In this document: piece after piece, positions 8,601 to 15,489 of the stretch
Position numbering within the stretch: position 1 is the stretch's first letter
Layout of the letters: each line of letters starts with the position of its first letter
From: Pseudomonas fluorescens
GTDB lineage: Bacteria; Pseudomonadota; Gammaproteobacteria; Pseudomonadales; Pseudomonadaceae
NCBI RefSeq assembly: GCF_000802965.1
Contig: NZ_JSAK01000010.1
Location: 124,094-188,093, forward strand
Reading direction: 5' to 3'
DNA: 64,000 nucleotides
Notes under the pieces: model-generated
Seen by the model: only the letters and a program-made list of their open reading frames with translations
Told to the model about the DNA's origin: nothing
Database searches by the model: none
Program-made: the position numbers and the translations under genes

Positions 8601-9167
8601 ATGACCACCGATTTGCACACCGCTTGTGATGACTTCGACAAGGCGCTGGAAAACCTACTGAGCATGAACTCCATCTTGCGGGAGGACTTGGATGCACTTC
8701 TCGACGTGTTTAAAGATGATCACAGCAATCAGGTGCTTCGGCGTAATCTTGTTCGTGCTTCGTGGGCCTACGTTGAAGCCATTACGTATGCACTCAAACA
8801 CATGACCTCGATTATCGTGGATGCTGGTGCATACGAGCTCGAAACTAAGCAAGCTGAGTTCCTTGAGGACGAGCGAACGGACACACTCAAGAACGTCAAG
8901 GAGACAATCAAGCTCGTAGCTAAAGTATTCAAGGTACCCGAGCGCGACTTAGGCGGTGGAACTGACTGGTGCAATGTAAAACCGACACTCAAAATTAGGG
9001 ATCGTCTGGTCCATCCGAAGTCGGCAGAAGAACTGCGGATAGAAGACTCCGAGTGGGAGGCCCACAAGAATTGCTTCGTATGGTTGGTGCGTGCCTTTGA
9101 CGGCCTACTCAGTGACATCAATGACCAGTACAGCCAACGCCAGTGTAAGGACACTCCGAAAGCGTGA
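8601..9167 (+). CDS. HEPN-motif protein, putative RNase
   Basis: A 188-residue, mostly helical protein I cannot assign to a named family. Near residues 133-141 it has RDRLVHPKS, matching the R-x4-H signature of HEPN domains, the catalytic centre of many toxin, abortive-infection and CRISPR-associated RNases. The preceding segment is acidic and helical, as in HEPN four-helix bundles. It starts 38 bp after the integrase stop with AAGGTG upstream of the ATG, so it may be co-transcribed with it. No obvious MNT-type nucleotidyltransferase antitoxin is next to it. HEPN membership rests on the motif and predicted helicity; RNase activity is inference. Confidence 0.55.
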   Translation: MTTDLHTACDDFDKALENLLSMNSILREDLDALLDVFKDDHSNQVLRRNLVRASWAYVEAITYALKHMTSIIVDAGAYELETKQAEFLEDERTDTLKNVKETIKLVAKVFKVPERDLGGGTDWCNVKPTLKIRDRLVHPKSAEELRIEDSEWEAHKNCFVWLVRAFDGLLSDINDQYSQRQCKDTPKA

Positions 9168-9190
9168 GATCACCACCCATCACCAGCAGA

Positions 9191-9231
9191 TTGAACATTA
9201 CCGATCGCCATTATACTGTACAAAAATACAG
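9191..9231 (+). promoter_or_regulatory. LexA box overlapping a promoter
   Basis: CTGTACAAAAATACAG at 9216-9231 fits the LexA rule CTG-N10-CAG with a nearly symmetric centre. It overlaps a possible -10 (TATACT, 9212-9217), with TTGAAC at 9191-9196 as -35 (15-bp spacer, short). The following gene begins about 15 bp downstream, so repression by LexA and SOS induction are expected. Confidence 0.75.
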
Positions 9232-9248
9232 CTTCTGGTGCGTATGTG

Positions 9249-9557
9249 ATGGATGAAGATTTGATTGATGACTCGGGCTTTGAACTGGGGATGCCTTCTC
9301 GTGAAGAGATGCTGAAGCATCAGTGCACCTTGCTGTGTGCTGAGCTTGAGACGACACAAAAGGACTTGCGGAGGGCTCACCTAAACATTGCCAAGCTGAT
9401 CATCATGCACCGTGACAGCTCCACCGAACTAACCACCTTGAAGGTTGAACACGAGCGCCTACGATGGAAGCTGAGTGACCTGTACCGCCAAGAGAGTGAA
9501 CGTGAAACGGCACGGATGGGCTACCAGTATGGGGACCACACCAATGACAAGACCTAG
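9249..9557 (+). CDS. Small coiled-coil protein, probably SOS-regulated
   Basis: A hypothetical protein of 102 residues with no recognised domain. The N-terminus is acidic (MDEDLIDDSG), and residues ~20-85 look like a continuous charged helix or coiled coil (CAELETTQKDLRRAHLN, LKVEHERLRWKLSDLYRQES). A GTG at 9246 would add one residue. A LexA box lies immediately upstream, so it should be induced by DNA damage. In mobile elements such genes often control excision or encode anti-repressors; that role is inference. It is followed after 85 bp by the receiver-domain gene, perhaps in one transcript. Confidence 0.65.
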   Translation: MDEDLIDDSGFELGMPSREEMLKHQCTLLCAELETTQKDLRRAHLNIAKLIIMHRDSSTELTTLKVEHERLRWKLSDLYRQESERETARMGYQYGDHTNDKT

Positions 9558-9642
9558 GCCCAGGTCAACGGTGTGACATGGTGGACCCAGCTCCCTTAAG
9601 GTGAAAGACTGAAAAACCTAGTGACGACTCAGGACCAACAGC

Positions 9643-10059
9643 ATGGATGTCAATTTCCGGCTGCTCCCCACAAACGGCGATATCGTAATCGTCGAGGATG
9701 AACCCCTGCTACGTGACCTCATGGAAGAAATCTTGAGCGAGGTTGGTGCCGCCTGTGTTGCATTCTCGACCGCTGATGACGCACTGATCCACTTGCTGGC
9801 CTCGGACACCCGATGTGCACTCATCATCGCTGACCATGGCCTGCCGGGACAGGTTCAAGGTGCTGAACTGGCGGAGCTTGCCCGAGACAGATGGCCCGAT
9901 ACACCGGTAATCATTACAAGCGGTTGGACCGACACTTTCATTGGGCTACCCCCGGCTACTAACTTCCTTGCAAAACCGTGGTCGCTGGAAGATCTGGTGA
10001 TGGCGGTTGCCAATCTACTTCAACCGGGTGTTCCGCCTACGGACATCTCAAAGCGTTGA
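9643..10059 (+). CDS. Stand-alone response-regulator receiver protein
   Basis: A 138-residue single-domain CheY-like protein without an output domain. Receiver landmarks are the acidic pair in IVEDEPLL (about 16-23), the phospho-acceptor Asp in IIADHGLPG (about 68-76), Ser/Thr in IITSGW, and the conserved Lys in LAKPW. No histidine kinase is encoded in the element, so any phosphate would come from a chromosomal kinase. It might act as a phosphate sink, connector or protein-interaction module. Upstream LexA control of the neighbouring gene could extend to it. The ribosome binding site is not obvious. Confidence 0.85.
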   Translation: MDVNFRLLPTNGDIVIVEDEPLLRDLMEEILSEVGAACVAFSTADDALIHLLASDTRCALIIADHGLPGQVQGAELAELARDRWPDTPVIITSGWTDTFIGLPPATNFLAKPWSLEDLVMAVANLLQPGVPPTDISKR

Positions 10060-10357
10060 GCCGCCTTTCCACAGAACTCATGCCCGCTCCGCTGGGACAA
10101 GTGCAACTCTCGGTTTGATCCAGATTCCAGCGGCGAAAATAATGATGGGCACTTGTCCGTCAGAATCACTCGGTTCTACCGGCACGGAGAAGCAAGGCTA
10201 CTACTACCGATATGAGAATATTTCTTAATTATAAAATAAACCTTCCGCCCTTCTGGATCAGTCTGCGAGGCGAACTAGGGCTGTCTCCACGCGCAGTTAT
10301 CCAGGTCATAGATGTGACAAAGCCCGCCATGGCGAGCCTGTAGGCGCTGTAGAAGCG
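10060..10357. other. Intergenic, two nested inverted repeats
   Basis: No convincing gene. GGACAAGTGC (10095-10104) and its perfect complement GCACTTGTCC (10149-10158) lie 44 bp apart, with CCGCTGG (10089-10095) and CCAGCGG (10127-10133) as an alternative pairing. An AT-rich stretch follows near 10220-10245. The repeats may form the 3' end of the receiver-gene transcript. The minus-strand recombinase converges from the right. Confidence 0.5.
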
Positions 10358-10969
10358 TTACATCTTGGCGACACGCTGCACTGTAGACAATGCGCATCCA
10401 ACGGTTGAAGCGGCTTTACGCAAGCTCATGCCAGACCCTAGAGCATCCTTGATGCGGGCGTGTAGATCCTGATCAACCTGCCTGCCCTTGTATGCACCGT
10501 TGTCCTTGGCGTTAGCGATGCCCTGCTTCTGACGACGACGGCGATCTTCATAATCTTTCCGCGCTACTACAGCCAGCATGTCGAGCAACATGCCATTCAC
10601 GGCTGCGATCATTCCCTTAGTGAAATCGTCTATGCCCTTGGCAGGCTGCAACACTGCATGACTGGTGGACAGGTCGAGCGATACCACCGTCACCTTCTTG
10701 GCTGCGATCTGAGTCTTCAACATGTCCCAGTCTTGGGCAGTGAGTCGGGACAGTCGGTCAACACCTTCAATCAACAGCACGTCACCCTCATGGCTGTCTT
10801 CCAGCAGACGGAACAACTCAGGGCGGTTGAGCTTGGCGCCAGATTCGTTCTCTACGTAGAAGGCGGCGATCTTGTGACCATGCTCGGTGGCGAAATCGAT
10901 TAGCGATTGTTTGGCACGGGTAGCGTCTTGGGAATTGGTCGAAGCGCGGAGATAGGCCCGGATGAACAT
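10358..10969 (-). CDS. Serine recombinase (resolvase/invertase family)
   Basis: A 203-residue small serine recombinase. The nucleophile is Ser10 in LRASTNSQDATRAKQ. Further catalytic-domain signatures are EGVDRLSRL (about 68-76) and a long E-helix region, and the C-terminal HTH (SLRKAASTVGCALSTVQRVAK) binds DNA. The size is typical of resolvases and DNA invertases. Six GTACCG/CGGTAC boxes lie directly upstream of its start and are likely its binding sites. Within an element that already has a tyrosine integrase, its job could be dimer resolution, inversion or plasmid-like maintenance. Confidence 0.92.
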   Translation of the reverse strand: MFIRAYLRASTNSQDATRAKQSLIDFATEHGHKIAAFYVENESGAKLNRPELFRLLEDSHEGDVLLIEGVDRLSRLTAQDWDMLKTQIAAKKVTVVSLDLSTSHAVLQPAKGIDDFTKGMIAAVNGMLLDMLAVVARKDYEDRRRRQKQGIANAKDNGAYKGRQVDQDLHARIKDALGSGMSLRKAASTVGCALSTVQRVAKM

Positions 10970-10984
10970 GATGATTTTCCCTTT

Positions 10985-11101
10985 GTACCGTTTTGGATGT
11001 ACCGATTGTGCGTGTACCGATATGAATTAGAAAAGCGATATTTCGGTACATGGGAAAATCTTCGATAGACGGTACTCGCTTGGGTATACCCATAGCGGTA
11101 C
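10985..11101. promoter_or_regulatory. Six GTACCG boxes: candidate res/operator site
   Basis: GTACCG occurs at 10985, 10999 and 11014, and its complement CGGTAC at 11044, 11070 and 11096: three boxes in one orientation followed by three in the other. The inner pair extends to TGTACCGATAT and ATATTTCGGTACA. The site lies between the recombinase start and the end of the next minus-strand gene, matching the usual position of a resolvase res site or autoregulatory operator. Confidence 0.65.
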
Positions 11102-11466
11102 TACACGCCGAACGTCTTAAAGTAGGTCAGGACAGTCAGGACAAAGGTAATAAACACGCCGATACCTCCAACCAGAGACGACCAGAACACCCAGCGCTTC
11201 CAAACTGGACGATTCGCTTCCTTCTCTTCCTTCTGAGCCTTAGCGGCTTGTGCCTGCATCACTCTCACGATGTGAGGCGTCTCGACTGTTATTTCATGCA
11301 CAGGAGCCCGAGGCGATCCCAGCTTCGTTGGGAAGTCCTGTGACAGTACGGCACTGATCCGAGCCAGTTCTTCAGACTCCTTCCGCAACATCTCTGCATC
11401 AACGATTGGGTTGCCCGTTTGCTTCTGCGGGCTCACTGGTTTCTTCAAATCTGAAATCGATGGCAT
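11101..11466 (-). CDS. Hypothetical protein with C-terminal membrane anchor
   Basis: A protein of 121 residues I do not recognise. It begins MPSISDLKKPVSPQKQTGN, continues with a charged helical stretch (RKESEELARISAVLSQDF; AQAAKAQKEEKEANRP) and ends in one strong transmembrane segment (WVFWSSLVGGIGVFITFVLT) with a short tail. The start at 11466 is set by GAGGAG seven bases upstream; the longer frame to 11529 lacks such a site. A tail-anchored topology with the soluble part inside the cell is likely. A 10-bp-arm dyad lies 80 bp upstream. Confidence 0.7.
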   Translation of the reverse strand: MPSISDLKKPVSPQKQTGNPIVDAEMLRKESEELARISAVLSQDFPTKLGSPRAPVHEITVETPHIVRVMQAQAAKAQKEEKEANRPVWKRWVFWSSLVGGIGVFITFVLTVLTYFKTFGV

Positions 11467-11891
11467 GACACGTCTCCTCATGGGCAAATCCCCGGAAGCA
11501 AGGCTTGCACACAAAATGACAGGCAGCAAGAAGAAAATGCTTGACTATTGCTGTATGCAGCATACAGCAAGCTTTTACTTGCGATCCCTTGTAATAAATT
11601 GGCGTTTTGGTGCGTGAATCTTGAAATCTGTGCAATTTAACTCGCTTGAACGCTCTCACGAGGAAAAGCTTAACCCGCTGCACCTGTCGAGGGCCGTGGA
11701 ATCAGGGCTCCAGCCATGGGCAACTTACTTGTCCCAGGTCAATCGTGTGAAAGCCCTAGGGGATATGCTGAGTTAATCGAGGTTGTTTCAGGGTTTCCAC
11801 CGAGCACGCTGGTTTGGACCGAACTACCCCGAAACGTGGACTTCTTATCTCCACCTCCCTCATTCCGGCCTTCCCGGTAAGCAGACACCCT
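11467..11891. other. Divergent intergenic region
   Basis: A 425-bp region between a minus-strand and a plus-strand membrane-protein gene. It holds the 10-bp dyad at 11548-11570 and otherwise AT-richer sequence. Short frames here (for example 11411-11617) lack a ribosome binding site and I do not accept them as genes. Confidence 0.6.
11548..11570. promoter_or_regulatory. Perfect 10-bp dyad
   Basis: Arms TTGCTGTATG and CATACAGCAA are separated by CAG. The dyad lies in a divergent promoter region and is a good operator candidate. It resembles a LexA site, but CTG to CAG spacing is 11 rather than 10, so it is not called as one. A terminator reading is weaker, since only four T follow. Confidence 0.6.
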
Positions 11892-12035
11892 ATGAGCACC
11901 AAAACATTCGTTGTGTTCGTTCTAGCCCTAGGCATCGTCTGGGTGGTGCTGGTGTGTGGTGTTTCAGCGTGGTTTACCCGAGAGCCCATACCGCAACTGT
12001 CGGGTGTCCATGCCACAATGCAAGCTGCTGAATAA
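11892..12035 (+). CDS. Small single-pass membrane protein
   Basis: A 47-residue peptide, MSTKTF then a strong transmembrane helix (VVFVLALGIVWVVLVCGVSA) and a short tail. It ends 21 bp before the next membrane-protein gene, suggesting an operon. A ribosome binding site is weak, and the call rests on the clean hydrophobic helix, the neighbouring gene and the stop position. Function unknown; toxin-like or accessory peptides of this form are common in mobile elements. Confidence 0.5.
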   Translation: MSTKTFVVFVLALGIVWVVLVCGVSAWFTREPIPQLSGVHATMQAAE

Positions 12036-12056
12036 CCAGACAACAGCAAGGACGAC

Positions 12057-12461
12057 ATGAACAAAATGAGCGGGTGGCAACGGTTAGGGGTGGTGTTGAG
12101 CGTAATTATCGCCTTGCTGACAATCAGCTGGAAGTACGACTCTTTCCCGACAGAGAAGCAGGCGTTCTGGGTGCTTAGCGACAGGGCTAAACTTTTGGTG
12201 TCCTGTGAGGCATATTTCGGAAACATTGATGGGCAGGAAAAGGCTGTAGGAGATTGTTCCGCATATGCGAAACAGCAAGCAGACGGCAACTTAATGGTGG
12301 AAGTGGATCAGTACAAAGACCGGCTCAATACGCTGACTGAGAGGCAAGTGAAGTTTGTGGCGTATTACGCCGCATGGTGGGCTGGGTTAAGCCTGATCAT
12401 GTACATCATCGCAATATCCATTAAGTGGGTGTACCGGGGCTTCCGCCCTAAGAAGGCATGA
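12057..12461 (+). CDS. Two-TM membrane protein, unknown function
   Basis: A 134-residue hypothetical protein with an N-terminal transmembrane helix (LGVVLSVIIALLTISW), a polar middle of about 70 residues with three cysteines (CEAYF, DCSAY), and a C-terminal helix (WAGLSLIMYIIAISIKWVY) ending in a basic tail. Both ends are probably cytoplasmic with the middle in the periplasm, where two cysteines could form a disulfide. AAGGA precedes the ATG at good spacing. It directly precedes the promoter of the hairpin-array locus. I do not recognise a family. Confidence 0.75.
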   Translation: MNKMSGWQRLGVVLSVIIALLTISWKYDSFPTEKQAFWVLSDRAKLLVSCEAYFGNIDGQEKAVGDCSAYAKQQADGNLMVEVDQYKDRLNTLTERQVKFVAYYAAWWAGLSLIMYIIAISIKWVYRGFRPKKA

Positions 12462-12465
12462 CCTC

Positions 12466-12494
12466 TTGGAACTCCGTTCCCTCGCCCTTATACT
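12466..12494 (+). promoter_or_regulatory. Candidate sigma-70 promoter for the hairpin array
   Basis: TTGGAA (12466-12471), a 17-bp spacer, then TATACT (12489-12494). Transcription would begin near 12501 and run into the hairpin array. It starts five bases after the stop of the preceding gene, so it is positioned to drive a separate transcript. Confidence 0.55.
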
Positions 12495-12500
12495 GTTCCA

Positions 12501-13180
12501 TGTAAAGGCGTATCCCTCCTGAAGAGATTCATCATTAATTATTTAATCAAGAACAACCTACAGAGAGTACAGAGGTGAGCCCGGCTCACGGGAATACTAT
12601 TATGAACTTCCGTTTACGGACAATACTATTCACAGCTCACGCTGTGTGGTAAGTCACCGCGACTTGCTCCACAGATACAACATCGAGCAATTGCACAGAA
12701 CGGAGTTCTACACAGGATACCTATTCAAACGGTACTACATCGCAGGCGACAGCCTTGAAGTTACAACCCAAAGAGATTGGCGGATGAATTGATATATATC
12801 ATTCCGCCCAAACCCTTGAACTGCCGTTCATTGCAGGAAACACCGTAGACCTTCCGGTCTTGCACATACACAATAAGACATGACCACAATCCAGCTTCGC
12901 TGTTGCACTTGATCTTGTTTGTAGTGCAAGAAGGGAATACGTGAGTATTCAGGTGTTCACCTATCAGCGATAGCTGAAGACAGTAAACTTCAAGCTAGAG
13001 ACTACATTGAGATTCTGGGATTGATAATTATCAATAATCCCAGCTACACCTTCGGGCTATCGCCTCTCTCACAGAGTATACAGTCGCGAAGTCCCTTCAC
13101 TGAAGTACACATGTAAGCTGTCGCTTACCGTGCAAGGCAACGTCAAAAGCGTCGTTCGCTTCGTTCTCTTATAATATCTG
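12501..13180 (+). ncRNA. Candidate large structured non-coding RNA (hairpin array)
   Basis: About 600 bp without a credible gene, packed with perfect hairpins. Stems (first to last base): 12575-12589 (6 bp), 12609-12620 (4), 12631-12646 (6, tetraloop TCAC), 12651-12665 (5), 12697-12709 (5), 12744-12755 (4), 12779-12808 (9 with a bulge), 12847-12860 (5), 12892-12902 (4), 12903-12929 (7), 12935-12950 (6, GNRA-type loop GTGA), 12951-12962 (5), 12964-12977 (5), 13015-13043 (13 with a 3-nt bulge), 13081-13102 (4+4), 13113-13128 (6) and 13147-13161 (5). AATACTATT is repeated at 12593 and 12622. A promoter-like pair precedes it. Strand is inferred from that promoter; the 3' end is uncertain. Confidence 0.55.
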
Positions 13181-13183
13181 TCG

Positions 13184-14071
13184 TTAATTGTGCATCAGCG
13201 CTTCCCGCTTCCAGTTGCCTGCTGTGTTCCTGTGGACTCCAAACCGTTTGGCTACGGCAGTAACTGTTACAGTTTGGTCTTGCCGGAACAGCTTCATCGC
13301 TTCTGCCTTGTCGGGTGACTCCCCCCGAAGGTATGCACTACGCTCTTTCCAGAACGCCTCAAAGTCCAACGTATACTCAAATTGTTCCATCAGTTCCGGA
13401 TGGCCCTCAAGATGACGCATCAAGCCTCCAAGTGCAATTCGCGCCGCTTGTACAACACGCTCAACTTGGCGAACGCCCATAGGTTCAAGGTTGTGGTTGC
13501 AGAGAGCTGTGGCTGCGCTCTCCGTACAGATTTCGGATTGGTATAACACCCTCCGAACGTCACTTGGCGATACGTTGAAGCGTCCAGTCGTCGCAGTTAG
13601 ACCATTTTCATGCTCTACCTGTATACCGCACGCTCCGATGATATAGCCATCTATCCAATCGGCGGAGTATCCGTCGAAATTGAAGTACTGCAAGAATCCG
13701 GCTAATGGATTGGTCAGTACAACGACTGGTCGACCGGCATTCGATGCCAAGAGGGCTTGTTGTGGAAACTGGATGATATCTGCCGAGCTTTGCTGTGAAG
13801 CTTCTGGCCCCGCAGTGATCTCAAGTGGAGTGCCGTCATCAAACATAGTGAAGTTTGGTCGGTAAGCGGTCGCCTTCACTTGAGGCAGGTAGCTGTATGG
13901 CTCTGGTGTAAGTTGACTGTGCACGTAGCAACCGATGATTTCGCCAGTTTGCTTTTCGACAATCAGGTTGTCGACACGGAGAGTGCGGTTCTCGTCACGG
14001 GCTTGGCGAAGTTGAGCGAGAGTAAGCGGATTGATGTCTGTATGGGGCGGCGAGGTGGTAGCGTGCTGCAT
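13184..14071 (-). CDS. HTH-domain protein of unknown function
   Basis: A 295-residue protein I cannot name. The C-terminus (about 255-293) reads as a helix-turn-helix: DQTVTVTAVAKRFGVHRNTAGNWKR, like Fis- or transposase-type HTHs. The N-terminal two thirds contain LTLAQLRQARDENRTLRVDNLIVEK and a middle segment NPLAGFLQYFNFDGYSADWIDGYIIGACG without known signature. The start at 14071 is supported by AAGGAG eight bases upstream. The gene converges on the hairpin-array locus and is a candidate for binding it or regulating element genes, but that is only proximity. Sequence similarity to replication or phage regulators could not be tested. Confidence 0.75.
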   Translation of the reverse strand: MQHATTSPPHTDINPLTLAQLRQARDENRTLRVDNLIVEKQTGEIIGCYVHSQLTPEPYSYLPQVKATAYRPNFTMFDDGTPLEITAGPEASQQSSADIIQFPQQALLASNAGRPVVVLTNPLAGFLQYFNFDGYSADWIDGYIIGACGIQVEHENGLTATTGRFNVSPSDVRRVLYQSEICTESAATALCNHNLEPMGVRQVERVVQAARIALGGLMRHLEGHPELMEQFEYTLDFEAFWKERSAYLRGESPDKAEAMKLFRQDQTVTVTAVAKRFGVHRNTAGNWKREALMHN

Positions 14072-14406
14072 GGATAGTTCTCCTTGTTCAGTTCTGTTCA
14101 ATAGGCAGTTCCTCTCGGGTAGTGCCGGGTTGGGTTATCAAATCGCAGGCACGACAAAACCGCGCTCTGAGATCACCTTGGTTGGTGGCAGATGCGGTCT
14201 GGTTGTTGCGAAGAGGTGGTCATCATACTAGTGCGAACGAAAGAAGTCAAGTAGCATCACTCTAAGAGCGCCTATGATGCGTTATGAGCAACGCTCTTCA
14301 TGGAGACTGCAGGGTTCTAGCAATGCACTTATTGTAGCCCCTGCGTGAGCTAAGAAGCCTTCCTGCTGGCCTTCAGATTGCCTGCTATCTATCGAACTTC
14401 GTCTAT
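14072..14406. other. Intergenic, upstream region of the HTH gene
   Basis: A 335-bp region with no gene seen. AAGAGCG (14264-14270) and CGCTCTT (14292-14298) form a 7-bp inverted repeat around 21 bp. The promoter of the HTH gene should be here, but no clear consensus was found. Confidence 0.5.
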
Positions 14407-14715
14407 TCACCGTAGTGCGAAGTAGGCGAATACCACTGCAACGAGGACGAATACAATTCTGATAGTCGCAAGGTTGTTTGAACTGGTGTCAGACTTCAGT
14501 TGGTGATAGCTCTCGTTTTCCGTCATTCCTTGTGACTTATAGTGCATCAAACTGTTGATCTTGTGATCGATTCGAGCATTCTTGCCGTGATTGACCGACG
14601 CAACAATTATCCAAACAATCGCCCAAAAACCGAGCGTTGGTATGCATAGCAACAAATGAAGCACGTGGTTTGTTTTCTTCTTCTGACTAGTCAGAACAAA
14701 AAGCTGTTCGTTCAT
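14407..14715 (-). CDS. Small two-TM membrane protein
   Basis: A 102-residue hypothetical protein with two transmembrane helices (LLLCIPTLGFWAIVWIIVASV and IRIVFVLVAVVFAYFAL) joined by a polar, basic loop of about 40 residues (HGKNARIDHKINSLMHYKSQ). The start at MNEQLFVLTSQKKK (14715) is chosen because it gives a compact cytoplasmic N-terminus; ATGs up to 14772 are in frame and cannot be excluded. No family recognised. It is one of four small membrane proteins in the element. Confidence 0.6.
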   Translation of the reverse strand: MNEQLFVLTSQKKKTNHVLHLLLCIPTLGFWAIVWIIVASVNHGKNARIDHKINSLMHYKSQGMTENESYHQLKSDTSSNNLATIRIVFVLVAVVFAYFALR

Positions 14716-14895
14716 TATCGCATCCGTTCTGTTAGTAATCGTCACTCTACGATAGCTCATAGCCACCATCATTGCAGCACGACGGGTAGAGATAGCGAAG
14801 TGATAGTGTGACCGTTGCGACGAAGCTTAGGAATGTCGACAAGCCGATAGGTTCGCAGCTCTTCACCTAATGGCGGAGACAGGGACGCCAAACCA

Positions 14896-15216
14896 CTAGA
14901 CTTTGTGATTCAGCCGCTTCTTCCGAACTTTTGTATAGAGAGAGGCTGCCGCCGAAAAGAGCATCATCCCTCCCGCGATAGAAACAATGACAGGGGCAGC
15001 AGTAACGATGGCAGGAGCACTGACGACACCAACCGTTACTCCCAGTGCAGTCAATCCCGTAGGAGCGGCAACCGTTGCACCAGCCATTGTCGCGGCGGCC
15101 ACCAACCTGCCAGCTTTAGCCGCAGTATCAGCGTGATCAGCAACTCGATCTCGATGGTCGTCGAGCTTCTTTAATAGAGTCACCGCCGCCCCTACCAGCG
15201 CCTTAACTTTACCCAT
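14896..15216 (-). CDS. Small Ala/Gly-rich hydrophobic protein
   Basis: A 106-residue protein. It starts MGKVKALVGAAVTLLKKLDD with GGGAG upstream, followed by a charged helix (HRDRVADHADTAAKAG) and a long Ala/Gly/Val-rich hydrophobic region (ATMAGATVAAPTGLTALGVT and TAAPVIVSIAGGMMLFSAAA), ending in a basic tail. The pattern suggests a membrane-inserting hairpin, as in bacteriocin-like, holin-like or stress membrane proteins. None of these can be assigned. It is the last gene before the right end of the element. Confidence 0.6.
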   Translation of the reverse strand: MGKVKALVGAAVTLLKKLDDHRDRVADHADTAAKAGRLVAAATMAGATVAAPTGLTALGVTVGVVSAPAIVTAAPVIVSIAGGMMLFSAAASLYTKVRKKRLNHKV

Positions 15217-15458
15217 CCGCCACTCCCAGTGCATGCCAATGAATTAGCCTGATAGTAGCCTATCGCCACAAAAGCTGTTGGGGAATTCACTTGCTCAGCC
15301 TTTAGCAAAGACGGCACGAGTCAGACACCAGCGTAGAAAGATCGTCCGCGAGACGGAGGAACTTGGAGTCGAGGACTTCGGTGGGTAAAATGCCCAGCAC
15401 AGTGCACCACTTCGGTGTACCTAAACGCTGTCACACTTCGAGATTTTTTTCTGATAAA

Positions 15459-15476
15459 TCCTTGAGAATTCAAGGA
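15459..15476 (-). terminator. Hairpin downstream of restored ffs
   Basis: TCCTTGA and TCAAGGA form a perfect 7-bp stem with loop ATTC (minus-strand reading), 14 nt past the ffs 3' end, followed by TTTATC. It is element-borne and is positioned to end or bound the ffs transcript after integration. Confidence 0.55.
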
Positions 15477-15489
15477 CTTAGAGATAGGT

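Noticed and set aside
10007..10228. 73-residue frame after the receiver gene
   Set aside because: Overlaps the receiver gene in another frame and has no ribosome binding site or sensible composition.
11548..11570. LexA box
   Set aside because: CTG to CAG spacing is 11, not the 10 required; kept only as an unassigned operator candidate.
12575..13161. CRISPR array or tRNA cluster reading of the hairpin locus
   Set aside because: The hairpins differ in sequence and spacing, so there is no repeat-spacer pattern, and no T-arm consensus or CCA-adjacent acceptor stems were found.
13147..13175. Intrinsic terminator of the hairpin locus
   Set aside because: The 5-bp stem is not followed by a T-run; the sequence after it is CGTTCTCTTATAAT, so termination there is not supported.
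12501..13180. Group II intron or retron
   Set aside because: No reverse transcriptase gene is near, and no domain V-like hairpin or GTGYG intron start was recognised.
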